The translations under genes were made by a program, and so were the position numbers. Of a stretch of 64,000 nt of DNA, positions 33,348-43,015 are shown one piece after another; positions within the stretch are counted from its first letter, which is position 1, and each line of letters opens with the position of its first letter. This stretch comes from Spirochaetota bacterium (GTDB taxonomy: Bacteria > Spirochaetota > UBA12135 > COTS27 > JAFLEE01). The notes below the pieces were generated by a model that saw only the letters and a list, made by a program, of their open reading frames with translations, had not been told where the DNA came from and ran no database searches. Location: the NCBI GenBank assembly GCA_017302015.1, contig JAFLEE010000005.1, forward strand, positions 1 through 64,000. Direction: 5' to 3'.

Positions 33348-34055
33348 CTATTTATTACTCATTGCAAGGGGAATGCCGCGCTCATAATAAAAAACCCCAT
33401 CATGATTCTGGAAATTAATTTCACTGATGCATACATCGTCTGGATGCGTTTGGCCTGGATATATTTCGTCAATTATGAATAGATTAATCAGCATTTCAAG
33501 ATTGGGAATGCTTGGGTTATAAACTTGAATTTTCTTAATTTCAAAAATATCCATACCAGGCCGATCTGGGAACAGGAGGTTGGTGGAATAAACAACACTA
33601 GCACCTCTTAAATTATACTTCCACCCCCTTACGCCCACTGGCCTGATCAAGTAATATTGAAGTTTTTTAACTCTGCCATATTCCATCCACAACTTTTGGG
33701 ATTTGAAATTCCCGTTTGCAAAGTAAAGGCGATGTGGACCGAATATATTATTATATGAAGCATTAGTCTCATTCCAGGTCCTCCCAGCACGATCATTCAT
33801 GCCAAAAACTGATTCCACTTTGGACTGAAAAATAAAAAAGGATTTCGGTGAATTCTCAGCTTTAATTATGGCGCAGGTATCAATTTTTTCATCGACCAAG
33901 TTTGCAAACAGACAATTAGAATCCCCAAGTACAGAAAAGGGGCCGCTTCGATAGTCATATGAAATCTGATTAGTCCAAATTCCATGCAATGAGAAATCCA
34001 CTTGCCCATAAACAACTAAAAAAAATGTCGCGCTGATTGTTAAAAGTTTTCTCAT
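33348..34055 (-). CDS. AT-rich secreted protein of unknown function, possible partner of the giant protein
   Basis: This is a 235-residue protein with a signal peptide, KLLTISATFFLVVYGQ. The mature part is rich in Asn, Tyr, Phe and Ile, with strands such as SFFIFQSKVESVFG and KLQYYLIRPVGVRGWKYN. I recognise no family. Its base composition is conspicuously AT-rich against the GC-rich window. It lies 23 bp after the stop of the giant gene, whose last ~1.1 kb is similarly AT-rich. This matches the genomic layout of a polymorphic-toxin cassette with an exported immunity protein, but that is inferred from layout and composition, not homology. Confidence 0.6.
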   Translation of the reverse strand: MRKLLTISATFFLVVYGQVDFSLHGIWTNQISYDYRSGPFSVLGDSNCLFANLVDEKIDTCAIIKAENSPKSFFIFQSKVESVFGMNDRAGRTWNETNASYNNIFGPHRLYFANGNFKSQKLWMEYGRVKKLQYYLIRPVGVRGWKYNLRGASVVYSTNLLFPDRPGMDIFEIKKIQVYNPSIPNLEMLINLFIIDEIYPGQTHPDDVCISEINFQNHDGVFYYERGIPLAMSNK

Positions 34056-34078
34056 TTTACTACTTCGAAAAATTCCGT

Positions 34079-37000
34079 TTATCGAATAATCGAAACCTTA
34101 CCATTCGGCCCCAGTCCTATTTTTAAGTCGATCGCCTGTTGCCATGTATAGAAATTAAAAAATCCGTAGTTAGCAGTCCGCGAATTGATAGTAGATGGAC
34201 GATATCCAACGCCAGGTTCATAATATCCAAGAGGGTTATTGACATACACCCCATTTGCGTCATGCCCGGCATAATTAACCCAATGATTGTCTCTAAACGA
34301 AAGAGCAAAAGAAACACCCGCACTAACCCGACTATCGAATACTTGCTTTGCTTCTGCAGGCGTAGTTGGACTTCGAGGATCAAGAAAAGTCAACACTGCA
34401 CCCATCCGCTTTGCCAGTTCGACTCGATTTTCGTCGCTTTCTCTTGCCGCTTGGCGATCAGCGGGACTAGCCTTAGAACTCAAGGCAGCATCCCCCCGAA
34501 TCACGGAATCCAAATAATCAGCGTATGTTTGAGTTGTAGTGGGATTTTGAATTCCAGCCTGCTGAAGTTGTGCACCTAAGGTCGTCAAATTGCACGTCCT
34601 GTCCGCCGTTCGCTGCCTGAGTGTGCTATCCCAAGCATCTACGCCATTGACCGGGTCTGCATACCAAGGCATTCGCCTGTCCCATTCTTCAGTTTGGTTG
34701 ATTCTTTGGTTAGGCGCACCCGAGCCCTCTAAGACAGTCTGTAAAACCCGCTGCGCTTCGGGGTTAAGCTTTTTCCATTCCTTTATTCGATCCGCGTTAC
34801 TTGTCGCCGGATTTTTCAATTTATCGAGAGCATCAGTAACTGCTGCATCCAATTGACGATCATGTTGCGCAAGAGCATTTCTTTCGAGAAAGTCCATGTC
34901 CTCAGAACCGACCTCCTCACCATTTTTAATACCCTCTGTAATGTTGTGCATCCTATCTAGTTCATCCACTCGATTCATCACCGACTCATAGGCGATTTTC
35001 TCCTGGTCGTTCATCTCGGATAATTCTTTTCCGCCCGTCATATTTCGAAGTATTTGGGATAAGTCACTTCGACTTGTTCCAACCAATACTTCATCCATAT
35101 CGGCCCTCATGTTATCGCTTATTTCCTTTTGTCGGACAGGGTCAGTATCTTCAGGTTCGCTACCCCTTTCAACGTCAGGCTCCTCATTCTCCCTAATTTT
35201 CCTTGTTTTCGGCAACACCCCCGCCGTCCCCCTCGAATCCTCGTCCTCCTCCTTCTTCCTCTCCCTCTCCTCCGCCAGCATCCGCTGCGCTTGCGTCAAC
35301 CCCAGCTCCGCCGCGAACGTCATGTCCGACTTCTTAAACGAAGGCCCCCAAGAGGCCTCCAACCCGTCCCCCGTAAGGCTTAACCCAAAAATCTGAGAAA
35401 AAGCCCCGGTATTCTGGTTGCGCATACCGAACGAAGCACTTAGACCTCCGATCAGGTCGATGCCCTTCATCCGCATAAACTCATCTGAACTCCCCCCGGA
35501 GAGGAAGTGCTGGGCCGTGTTACCGGCGAGATAGGCGACCTTGCGGGCCCCCATGGTCCCCAATTGACTCAAGAAATCGCTCCCGCCGGCGGCGGAAATG
35601 CCTGCGCCGACCCCCTCGCCGAGGACATCCGCCAGGCCGCTTCCCCAACTGAACTTTGTGGCCTTGTAGCCGTCGAAGGAGCCCGTGTTCCAATGTTGTT
35701 CCAGTGCGGCGACGCCATTTTGAATCCCGTAATTGGCTGCGGTGGTGAGGACGCCGCGCGTCACGCCATTGAGGAAGCCGTTTAGCGCCGAACTGCCCGT
35801 CTGGAAGCCGATGATGTTTTTTACCATGCCGCTTTCGGTGCCCGCAATCTTCGCGTTGCCGCCCAGGCAACTGGCCGCCCCCGCCGCGGCTCCCATGAGG
35901 GAACCGCTTAGCATGCTGGCCCCGGCGTTATTCCAGTACGCCGAGGTGGTGTTGAAGGTGAGTTGCCCGCTGCTATTCAATTGCACCGCGTTCACCACGG
36001 CGCTGGCCCCCGAATTGACGAGGCCGCGGATCGCCCCGAAGCCCGCCTGGGTGGCGACGTTGGCCACCGTCGAAAGACCCGTGGTCATGGCGCTACCGAT
36101 GCCCGCGGTGAGCATGCCCACCCCTGCGACGGCCAGGCCCTTGGCCGTATCCAGGGCAATTTCTCCGGCGGACTTCCCGTAATAGGCGCCCGTGGCGATG
36201 GTGTCGGCCGCGGACATGCCGGCGAGGATGGCGCCCGAGGCGACGGCGCCTACCCCCGTAGCGGTGAGCGCCACCGAGACGACGATGGTCACCACGCTCG
36301 CCAAACTGGGGGCCGCCAATTTTGCCGGGTCTTTTTTGCCGTCGGGGTCCGTATCGTCCCACATCTTCTTCTTCCACACCGGCGTGCGCAGCGCCTCGTC
36401 CCCCCGGCCCTTGGCGATCTGGGCCGCCCGGAACATGGTCATGATGTCGCCCATCTGGCCAACCCCGGCCAACGTGACAGTCATGGGATCTTGGGAACTA
36501 TCGGCCGTGAACTCCGGGGCCCGGCCCACATGGGAGAACATCTGGGCGGCGGTGTAGATGCTGTCTTTGGGTTTTCCGTTCTCGTATTGGTCGGACTTTC
36601 CCATCCAGGTTTCCCAGGCCAGGGTGATCTCCTCCCCGAAGGCTTTCACGAGGTATTCGGCCACATCCGTTCCCATGGCGAGGAGTTCTTTAAGCCCGTA
36701 TCGCGCGGGGAGACGGACCTTCTCATGCCTTAAATAGGCGTTTACGTATTGGTCTTGATCCTTCGAACCCCACAGCGTTGCATCCACCGCCGCCCGCCGA
36801 TACCACTTCCCGTCCTTCCTCGAAAACCCCGCCCCCGAGAGCATGCCGTCCACGCTCTCCGCGGTGCCCTCGTCCATCCCGTTGATGCCCTCTTCCCGCG
36901 CCCGTCTGCTGGCTTCCATGGCCTCGTAGGCCTGGGCGATCTGGAGGCGCTTGGCCAGGTCGTCGGCTTCGGCAGCCACCCCCATGATCTCCTTGTGCAG

Positions 37001-40000
37001 CGCCTCGTTGGCGGTGAAGACCATCTTGCCGATTTCCGTATTGGCCAGGGCCACGTTCACCACCGAGGCCCGCTCGGCGAGGGCCGCGCTTAAGCGCAGG
37101 CGCGAGAGGGACTCCATGCGGGAGAGCACCTGCTCTTTCGTCTTAAGGAGCGCCCCGTCGACCTCCACCGGGCCGGGCAGGTCTTGGAGCGTCCGCCCCA
37201 TGAGTTCCTCGGCCTGGGTTTCCAGTTCGCGCAGGAAGGCGTCTTGCTGGCTGGCGACGAGGTTCTTCTGGGCGCTCTGCACCCACAGTATCTTGTGGGC
37301 GTTGAGTTGCTCGTTGCGCGCCTTCCACGAAAGTTTGGCCAGGTAGGTCTTCTCCTGGTACTGGGCGTCCCACTCGTTCATGGCGCCGATGAGGTGGGCC
37401 TCGCTCGCGCTCCAGGCGGCCATCCCCCCGGTCTGCACGTCCTGGATGAGCGCCTCCCAATGGTCCCGCTCCTCCATGACCGCGGCGATCTTGAGATCCA
37501 GCGCGGCCATCTGGTTGGTGACTTCCTGGGCCTGGTTCTGGAAGACCAGGCGGGGGATGACCTTCCCCATTTCTCCGTAGACGAGGGCGAAGGCCTCCCC
37601 GGCTTGGTAGACGCTGCGGGCGGTCGTGAGGCATTCGTTTAACGCATCCAGCCGGGCCTTCTCCACCTGCCGCTGGTTATGGACTCCCGCGGCTAGCGCG
37701 CCGCTTACGGCCCCATCCAGGGACGCAAGCGCGGCTTCCTCTTCGGCGCGCGCGCTCGTAACCGCGCTTGAGAGCGCGGTGCGAAAATCGGCGGAACTCG
37801 CCGCCACCGAGACCCCGAGGGTCCTTGCCACGCGCAGGCGTTCGAAATAACTGCCATAGTCGAGGGTGAAAGACCCCAGGAAAGCGGAAAGGGCCGCGTC
37901 AAGGCCCTGGGCAGGATTGTAGACGTTCGTCACCGAAGCGCCTTGCCAGGTCCGTTGTTCCCAATATTGGGTGACGACGTCGCTCTCCAAGTCTTTATCT
38001 TCCACCCGAACCCAAGTGAACCCCCCATTCGTGAGCACCGCCGATCGGGCGAAGGCGGCTTCCACCGACTCCCCGCGCATCTTGCGCTCCAGAAGGTCCC
38101 AGAGCCCGTCTGCGTTCGTCCAGCCCTTCCATGGTGAGTCGGCGCTCCCTTCCCCTTGGCGCACTATGGCGGGGTCGAGATAATGGGCTGTCTCTTCTGT
38201 CCTGAACGGGCCAATATTCGTAGTCACCGTGCACGCCAGATCTTGGAGTCCGGCCGTTGGCGCGACGTAACGATTCAAGATACTGCTCATCTCCGCAGGC
38301 AGAAAGGTGCCCGGCTGCCAGGAACCCATCTCGCCCTTCTGCTTCTCGATGCGCGCGAGTTTTTCGATCTTCGCTTTCAGGTCCGCCAGGCCGGAGTACG
38401 ACGCCGTGAGAATGAAGGGCGTCTCCCCCGCCATGCGGTTCTGGACCGCGAGGATCGCCGTCTCGAGGGCTGCCCGCGCCGCCTGAGCCGCTTGGTACTC
38501 GGCGAGAAGGCGATCCCCATCCACATAGTCCACGTACTTGAGCGTGTCAAAGATATCTTCCCGCCGGCGCAACACACTTTCCGCGGCTTCCATGGCCCGG
38601 TAGGCGTCGTCGGCGACGACGAGGGAACTCATCCATCCCGCGATGGCCCCGTGGTACTGGGACCGTAGGGCGTCCATCGCCGCGTTGGTGCCGTCCAGGT
38701 CCGCCTTCGCCTGGTTAAATTGCGCCTCGACAACCTGGAACTCGGGGATCCCCATCAGGCGGCTGGATAATTTCACCGAGGCGTCCATGAAATTGCTCGA
38801 GACCTCGGAAAAACGCTTCTGGAGGGCCGCCAGATTCGACCCCACCGCGCCCATCTGGGCCATGAGCGACCCGAGGGATCCCTCCCGCGCCGCATCGGCG
38901 TTGCTTCGGGCCGTTTGGTAGGCCGCCTGCTTGGCCTGAAAATCATCCCGGGCGGAAGTCCACGACGACTCGGCCAAGGCGAGTTGGGCCGCGTCCCAGA
39001 ATCGGTTGCTCACCGCCTGGATCACGGCGCGTTTGCGGTCCTCCCGCTCCCGGGCCTGGGCGAGTTCTTGGGTGAGGCGGCGGACCTCCCATTCGTCCGC
39101 GGTGCGGAAATAGAGGTCTTGGGGATTCCCGTTGTCGGTGAAAAGGCCCTCTTCGTTCCCGCTTCCGTAGAGCAGATTCTGATTCTCCGAAAGCGCGCGG
39201 CTTAGGACCCCCGAGGCCCGCGACCGCAGGGAATCCAGGAGCGCGATCTGCCCTTGATAATAGTAGAGGTTCTCATACGAGATTCCGTATTTCGCCTGAA
39301 TGCCGGGGTCCGAGGTTAGTGCGCGGGAACCGCCTTGGTGGAAGCGCTGGGCATCGGTCCAATGCGGCGCGATCCAAAGGTCCCTGGATTGGTCCTCATA
39401 GTATTGCTGGTAGTCGTAGGCGTAATCCACCGAATAGGTGAAGCCGTTTCTCGCCTCGTCATAGGCGATGCCCACCGTGGCCTCCACCGGGGTGATCGTG
39501 TATTGGTCGTAATAGATCGTCTGGTGGCGCCAGGCCCCGCCGACCCACCGCATCGTCACATAGGTGCCCGGCACGACCAGGTTAAGCGACGGGTTGGCCT
39601 TCGTCATCGAAAACTCGAGATCAAGGAAAGTCGGCGTGAGAACCATCGCAGTTTTCGGCGGCACGCTTCCCGTCACCCCGAAATCGCCCTGGAGGGTCGC
39701 GAAATAAGTTGAATTAAGGGTGCGGTTATAGCAGGCGTCCTTGATGAGGTTCACGTATCCGGCCCGCGTGGAGGCCAAATAGGCGTCGATGCGCGCCGCC
39801 GTGCTCAAATCCTGGGAGAGGGTGCCCCAATAATTCTCGAAACTCTCGCGCCGCGCGCCGTCCAAATTGCCCAGTTCATCGAGTGCCGCGTTCTGCTGCG
39901 TCTGTAGCGTGGAAAGCGCGCGGTCCCAGAGTTGCCGCCCGGTCTCGACCTGGCTTGTGATGAGGTTCACCCAGGCCGTCTTTTGGGCCTCGAAGGTCTC

Positions 40001-41101
40001 CACCGCCTGGCGCCACTGTTCGGCCCCGGCCATGTACTGGGCGTTATTCTGCGTGTTCCACGCCGCGTAGGCCTTCGAGAGACGATCTTCCGCCTCGCCC
40101 CATTGCAGAAGCCCCCGATTGATCGTCTCCGCCACCCGTTTCTGGTAATCATCCTTCAGGCTCGTGATATCGATCTGGGCATCTCCGACGGCATTCAGGC
40201 GATAGCCCATGTCGGAGAGGATGCCTTCGAGGCCGCGGCCCAAATCGGCGGCCATCCCGCTCGCCGCCCCGAGGGCGATCTTATCGGGGCTCTCCCCCGA
40301 AAAGAGGTCGCCGTTGGTGGAGAAGACCGTGCCGCCCACGGAGATCCCGCCCCGGAGGGCCTGGGCGCTGCGGCGCTTCCACGCATAGGCGTTAAACGCC
40401 CGCTCGCGCACCCAGGCCCCCGCCTGCTCCAGGGCGAGCGCGTCGCTGGCCTCGCGCCGCTCCATCGCCGATAGGTAGGCGCCTAGTGCACCCCCTGTGA
40501 GGTCGGTGGAGGCCTTCACGCCGTCGTAGCGGGCCTTAAGCGCCGCCTTGGCCCGGGCCACCGCGTCGTCCGCCGGGCCATCCACGATGGCGCGCCAGGC
40601 GGAGAGATCCCCCTCGACATCGCTACCTTGAATGGCGTCGGCTTCACCCGATTTCCCGAGGATCGCCCCTTTGATTGCGGCGATGGCGTCTGTGATCGCA
40701 CTTGCACCCGGCCCTTCGCTTTCCCGGGCCCGGAAGGCCCCATACTCTTCCTGGAGGTCGGCCGTGAGTTGAGCCTCCCACGAGGACACGAGGGTTCGCG
40801 CTTCCTGCTCGATCTGGGCCTGCGCCCCCGCATCCGTGGCCTCTCCGTTTACCAGTCGGTATTTCTCACGTCCCTCGCTGATAAGCGCTGCGAGGTCTCG
40901 GGCCTCCCACTCGGAGGCGGCCTGGTTCATCACCTGGGATTGCTGGGAACGAAATGCGGTCTCGTCGCGCAGGCTTCTTCCATATTCCATCTGGGAGCGG
41001 AAGGAGGCGGCGTCGTAGCGGCGGTCTTGGATGTAGCCGGAGAACAAGAACGGCAGGAGCAAGAGAAGAAGGTATGGGGAATGGGGGGAGCGTTTTTTCA
41101 T
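34079..41101 (-). CDS. Giant exported protein (TIGR04388/'Lepto_longest'-like) with C-terminal C39-like peptidase domain
   Basis: This is a 2340-residue exported protein from the ATG at 41101; a GTG at 41209 would add 36 residues that obscure the signal peptide. It opens with KKRSPHSPYLLLLLLPFLFS. Residues ~40-1550 are mostly Ala/Glu/Gln/Arg-rich helices of coiled-coil type. Around 1600-1850 is a Gly/Ala-rich hydrophobic block, including LTATGVGAVASGAILAGMS and KGLAVAGVGMLTAGIGSAM, as in the long Leptospira proteins. A charged linker, RERKKEEDEDSRG, ends near residue 1965. From there the DNA (34079 to about 35205) turns AT-rich. The last ~170 residues carry RTCNLTTLGAQLQQAGI (Cys about 2170), SFRDNHWVNYAGHD (His about 2273) and VYVNNPLG, a C39-type papain-like cysteine peptidase pattern. 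Function is not known. Confidence 0.78.
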   Translation of the reverse strand: MKKRSPHSPYLLLLLLPFLFSGYIQDRRYDAASFRSQMEYGRSLRDETAFRSQQSQVMNQAASEWEARDLAALISEGREKYRLVNGEATDAGAQAQIEQEARTLVSSWEAQLTADLQEEYGAFRARESEGPGASAITDAIAAIKGAILGKSGEADAIQGSDVEGDLSAWRAIVDGPADDAVARAKAALKARYDGVKASTDLTGGALGAYLSAMERREASDALALEQAGAWVRERAFNAYAWKRRSAQALRGGISVGGTVFSTNGDLFSGESPDKIALGAASGMAADLGRGLEGILSDMGYRLNAVGDAQIDITSLKDDYQKRVAETINRGLLQWGEAEDRLSKAYAAWNTQNNAQYMAGAEQWRQAVETFEAQKTAWVNLITSQVETGRQLWDRALSTLQTQQNAALDELGNLDGARRESFENYWGTLSQDLSTAARIDAYLASTRAGYVNLIKDACYNRTLNSTYFATLQGDFGVTGSVPPKTAMVLTPTFLDLEFSMTKANPSLNLVVPGTYVTMRWVGGAWRHQTIYYDQYTITPVEATVGIAYDEARNGFTYSVDYAYDYQQYYEDQSRDLWIAPHWTDAQRFHQGGSRALTSDPGIQAKYGISYENLYYYQGQIALLDSLRSRASGVLSRALSENQNLLYGSGNEEGLFTDNGNPQDLYFRTADEWEVRRLTQELAQAREREDRKRAVIQAVSNRFWDAAQLALAESSWTSARDDFQAKQAAYQTARSNADAAREGSLGSLMAQMGAVGSNLAALQKRFSEVSSNFMDASVKLSSRLMGIPEFQVVEAQFNQAKADLDGTNAAMDALRSQYHGAIAGWMSSLVVADDAYRAMEAAESVLRRREDIFDTLKYVDYVDGDRLLAEYQAAQAARAALETAILAVQNRMAGETPFILTASYSGLADLKAKIEKLARIEKQKGEMGSWQPGTFLPAEMSSILNRYVAPTAGLQDLACTVTTNIGPFRTEETAHYLDPAIVRQGEGSADSPWKGWTNADGLWDLLERKMRGESVEAAFARSAVLTNGGFTWVRVEDKDLESDVVTQYWEQRTWQGASVTNVYNPAQGLDAALSAFLGSFTLDYGSYFERLRVARTLGVSVAASSADFRTALSSAVTSARAEEEAALASLDGAVSGALAAGVHNQRQVEKARLDALNECLTTARSVYQAGEAFALVYGEMGKVIPRLVFQNQAQEVTNQMAALDLKIAAVMEERDHWEALIQDVQTGGMAAWSASEAHLIGAMNEWDAQYQEKTYLAKLSWKARNEQLNAHKILWVQSAQKNLVASQQDAFLRELETQAEELMGRTLQDLPGPVEVDGALLKTKEQVLSRMESLSRLRLSAALAERASVVNVALANTEIGKMVFTANEALHKEIMGVAAEADDLAKRLQIAQAYEAMEASRRAREEGINGMDEGTAESVDGMLSGAGFSRKDGKWYRRAAVDATLWGSKDQDQYVNAYLRHEKVRLPARYGLKELLAMGTDVAEYLVKAFGEEITLAWETWMGKSDQYENGKPKDSIYTAAQMFSHVGRAPEFTADSSQDPMTVTLAGVGQMGDIMTMFRAAQIAKGRGDEALRTPVWKKKMWDDTDPDGKKDPAKLAAPSLASVVTIVVSVALTATGVGAVASGAILAGMSAADTIATGAYYGKSAGEIALDTAKGLAVAGVGMLTAGIGSAMTTGLSTVANVATQAGFGAIRGLVNSGASAVVNAVQLNSSGQLTFNTTSAYWNNAGASMLSGSLMGAAAGAASCLGGNAKIAGTESGMVKNIIGFQTGSSALNGFLNGVTRGVLTTAANYGIQNGVAALEQHWNTGSFDGYKATKFSWGSGLADVLGEGVGAGISAAGGSDFLSQLGTMGARKVAYLAGNTAQHFLSGGSSDEFMRMKGIDLIGGLSASFGMRNQNTGAFSQIFGLSLTGDGLEASWGPSFKKSDMTFAAELGLTQAQRMLAEERERKKEEDEDSRGTAGVLPKTRKIRENEEPDVERGSEPEDTDPVRQKEISDNMRADMDEVLVGTSRSDLSQILRNMTGGKELSEMNDQEKIAYESVMNRVDELDRMHNITEGIKNGEEVGSEDMDFLERNALAQHDRQLDAAVTDALDKLKNPATSNADRIKEWKKLNPEAQRVLQTVLEGSGAPNQRINQTEEWDRRMPWYADPVNGVDAWDSTLRQRTADRTCNLTTLGAQLQQAGIQNPTTTQTYADYLDSVIRGDAALSSKASPADRQAARESDENRVELAKRMGAVLTFLDPRSPTTPAEAKQVFDSRVSAGVSFALSFRDNHWVNYAGHDANGVYVNNPLGYYEPGVGYRPSTINSRTANYGFFNFYTWQQAIDLKIGLGPNGKVSIIR

Positions 41102-41347
41102 GGAACGGGGTGATGTCGTGGTTGTTTGACGGGTCGTGATTGCCGATCGGTGGTCTGAACAATCGGCGCCCATCAAGCCATCGTTTTCATTTCCTGCACA
41201 CCGGGACAAAACGGTCTTCTTTTCCCCACCGATGCCGAATACAATTCTCCCCGCCTCTCCGCTGCATAGAGCGTTGGGGGGCTCGCATCCCCAAAACCAC
41301 CCGAACCCCCGTCAGGCGCAACCAGTCCAAACCCCTTCCCCAAACCC

Positions 41348-41899
41348 ATGAGATACATCCCATTCGCCTCCCTCCCCCTCCTCATCGCCCTCCTCATCTC
41401 CTGCGCCGTCCGCCAGGAATGCGATGCCTCCTTTTCCCGGGGCCTCGAGGCCTATGAGCGCCGCGATTTCGCCAACGCCGAGTACCAATTCGCCGCCGCC
41501 CTGAAGGCCGACGGGGGGCATCTTCCCTCCCGCCTCATGCGCGGCAAGAGTTTCTTCTTCCAGAAGCGCTTCGCCGAGGCCGCCGCCGAGTTTTCCGCGG
41601 CCGCCAAAAAAGACAGTATGACCGGCCGACTCTGGTTGGCCCGCACCCACCTCGTCACCGGCGAACCGCTTAAGGGCGATGAGGCCGCTTTGCGCCGCGT
41701 CGTCCTCGGCGACGATGAGAACGTAGCGGCCTGGTTCCTTTTGGGCCAGATCGCCGAAGCCCGGGGAGACTGGCCCAAGGCCGCCGACGCCTACGGGCGC
41801 GGCCTCGTCTATGAAAAAGAAGCCCAGCAGATCCGCCTGCGCCTCGAGCAGGTACGGGGCAAGCTGGGCCTGGCGCAGCGAAAGGGGGCCTCCAAATGA
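41348..41899 (+). CDS. TPR-repeat lipoprotein
   Basis: This is a 183-residue lipoprotein. The signal peptide ends in LIALLISC, a lipobox with Cys at about residue 19. The remainder is a series of tetratricopeptide-like helices: GLEAYERRDFANAEYQFAAA, FQKRFAEAAAEFSAAAKK, GEPLKGDEAALRRVVLG and GDWPKAADAYGRGL. It is the first gene of the export operon and overlaps the next gene by 4 bp. It starts 246 bp from the divergent giant-protein gene. Such lipoproteins often scaffold envelope complexes; its partner is likely in the same operon. Confidence 0.82.
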   Translation: MRYIPFASLPLLIALLISCAVRQECDASFSRGLEAYERRDFANAEYQFAAALKADGGHLPSRLMRGKSFFFQKRFAEAAAEFSAAAKKDSMTGRLWLARTHLVTGEPLKGDEAALRRVVLGDDENVAAWFLLGQIAEARGDWPKAADAYGRGLVYEKEAQQIRLRLEQVRGKLGLAQRKGASK

Positions 41900-42396
41900 A
41901 AACGATGATGCGATACCTCTGCGCGGGGGCCCTCCTCCTCCCGCTCTCCTGCGCGAAAGGAAATAAGATGGACGAAAGCGACGTGGGGCATTACCTCCAG
42001 AACCTCAAGCAGGCGGGCTACCGCTACGAACGGCAGGTCGACGCCCGTTCCTGGATCGTCGCGTTCCAGGGGCCGGGCATGAACCAGGCCTGGAGCGTGG
42101 CCGTGGCCATCACCGGCACCGGCGAGAAGGGCCGCTTCATCAGCGTGGGCACGACGGCGTGGAAGGGGACGAAAGAGCCCTCCCGCGAGCTCGCCCTCTT
42201 CCTCCTCCAGATGAACGCCATCGACAATAACGTGGGCGCCCTCTCCGTCTTCCAGAACGGCCGCGAGCATTTCGTGCAGTACTTCACGAAGAGCCCCCTC
42301 GAGCATTATCGCGCCGAGCGGCTCCTCTTCGATATCGGTTTCGTGGGCGGCTTCGCCGATTCCATCCAGCCCAAGATCGCCGCCCTCGCTCGATGA
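41896..42396 (+). CDS. Small lipoprotein of the export operon
   Basis: This is a 166-residue lipoprotein with lipobox ALLLPLSC (Cys about residue 19). The mature domain has a YbjN / type III chaperone-like feel: MDESDVGHYLQNLKQAGYRY and LALFLLQMNAIDNNVGALSV resemble strands and helices of that fold. That resemblance is by eye and weak. The 4-bp ATGA overlaps with both neighbours show tight translational coupling. The protein is likely anchored in the outer membrane. No function can be assigned. Confidence 0.72.
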   Translation: MKTMMRYLCAGALLLPLSCAKGNKMDESDVGHYLQNLKQAGYRYERQVDARSWIVAFQGPGMNQAWSVAVAITGTGEKGRFISVGTTAWKGTKEPSRELALFLLQMNAIDNNVGALSVFQNGREHFVQYFTKSPLEHYRAERLLFDIGFVGGFADSIQPKIAALAR

Positions 42397-43007
42397 ACGC
42401 GGCCGGCCTTCGCCCTTCCCTCCCGCGCCGCGGCCTCCTTCGGCTCCTGGCGCTCGCCGCGGCCCTGGCCCTCCTCGGGGGCTGCGCCGTGTTCTCCTAC
42501 CAACGGGGGCTCGTCTTCCAGAGGGGCCTGGAAAAACTTCCCCTGACCCTTCGGAGCTTCCGCATCGAGGGTTCCGGGTTCAGTCCCGTCTTCGATGAAT
42601 CGGCGCGGCTCTATTTCGAGCAAGCCCTCCGGTTCGAAGGGTTCGATCTGCGCTCCGCGGCGCCCATCCCCGCGAAATCGCCCATGGCCTCCAATGATGG
42701 GGGGCTTCCCGCGATTGTCCTGACCTCCGAGTCGAACGCCGAAGCCGCGGCCCAAGGGGTCGATGTCTTCACCACCCTCCTGGTCACCCGCCCCGAGATC
42801 CTCTCCAGCGCCCCGGCTTCCTACGCCCTCGTGGTCGAGGGCCGCCGTTCGGGGGCCATCGTCTTTTCCCACACCTTCATGTTCCGCCATCCCTGGGGCG
42901 ATGTGGGCGGGGCGTTCATGGGTTACTTCAGCTCCGCCGCCCGCCACCTCCGCCTCGCCCTCGCCGCGCCCGGGCCGTCATCGGCGAACCGCCCCGGCCG
43001 CCCCTGA
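42393..43007 (+). CDS. Lipoprotein of unknown function in the export operon
   Basis: This is a 204-residue protein with a long n-region, a hydrophobic core and lipobox ALALLGGC (Cys about residue 32). The mature part includes FDESARLYFEQALRFEGFDL and a strand SYALVVEGRRSGAIVFSHTF, resembling envelope assembly lipoproteins of the DUF330/LptE type in general outline only. I do not recognise the family. It is coupled to the upstream gene by a 4-bp overlap and is 8 bp from the TolC-like gene. Confidence 0.7.
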   Translation: MNAAGLRPSLPRRGLLRLLALAAALALLGGCAVFSYQRGLVFQRGLEKLPLTLRSFRIEGSGFSPVFDESARLYFEQALRFEGFDLRSAAPIPAKSPMASNDGGLPAIVLTSESNAEAAAQGVDVFTTLLVTRPEILSSAPASYALVVEGRRSGAIVFSHTFMFRHPWGDVGGAFMGYFSSAARHLRLALAAPGPSSANRPGRP

Positions 43008-43015
43008 CGGCCACC

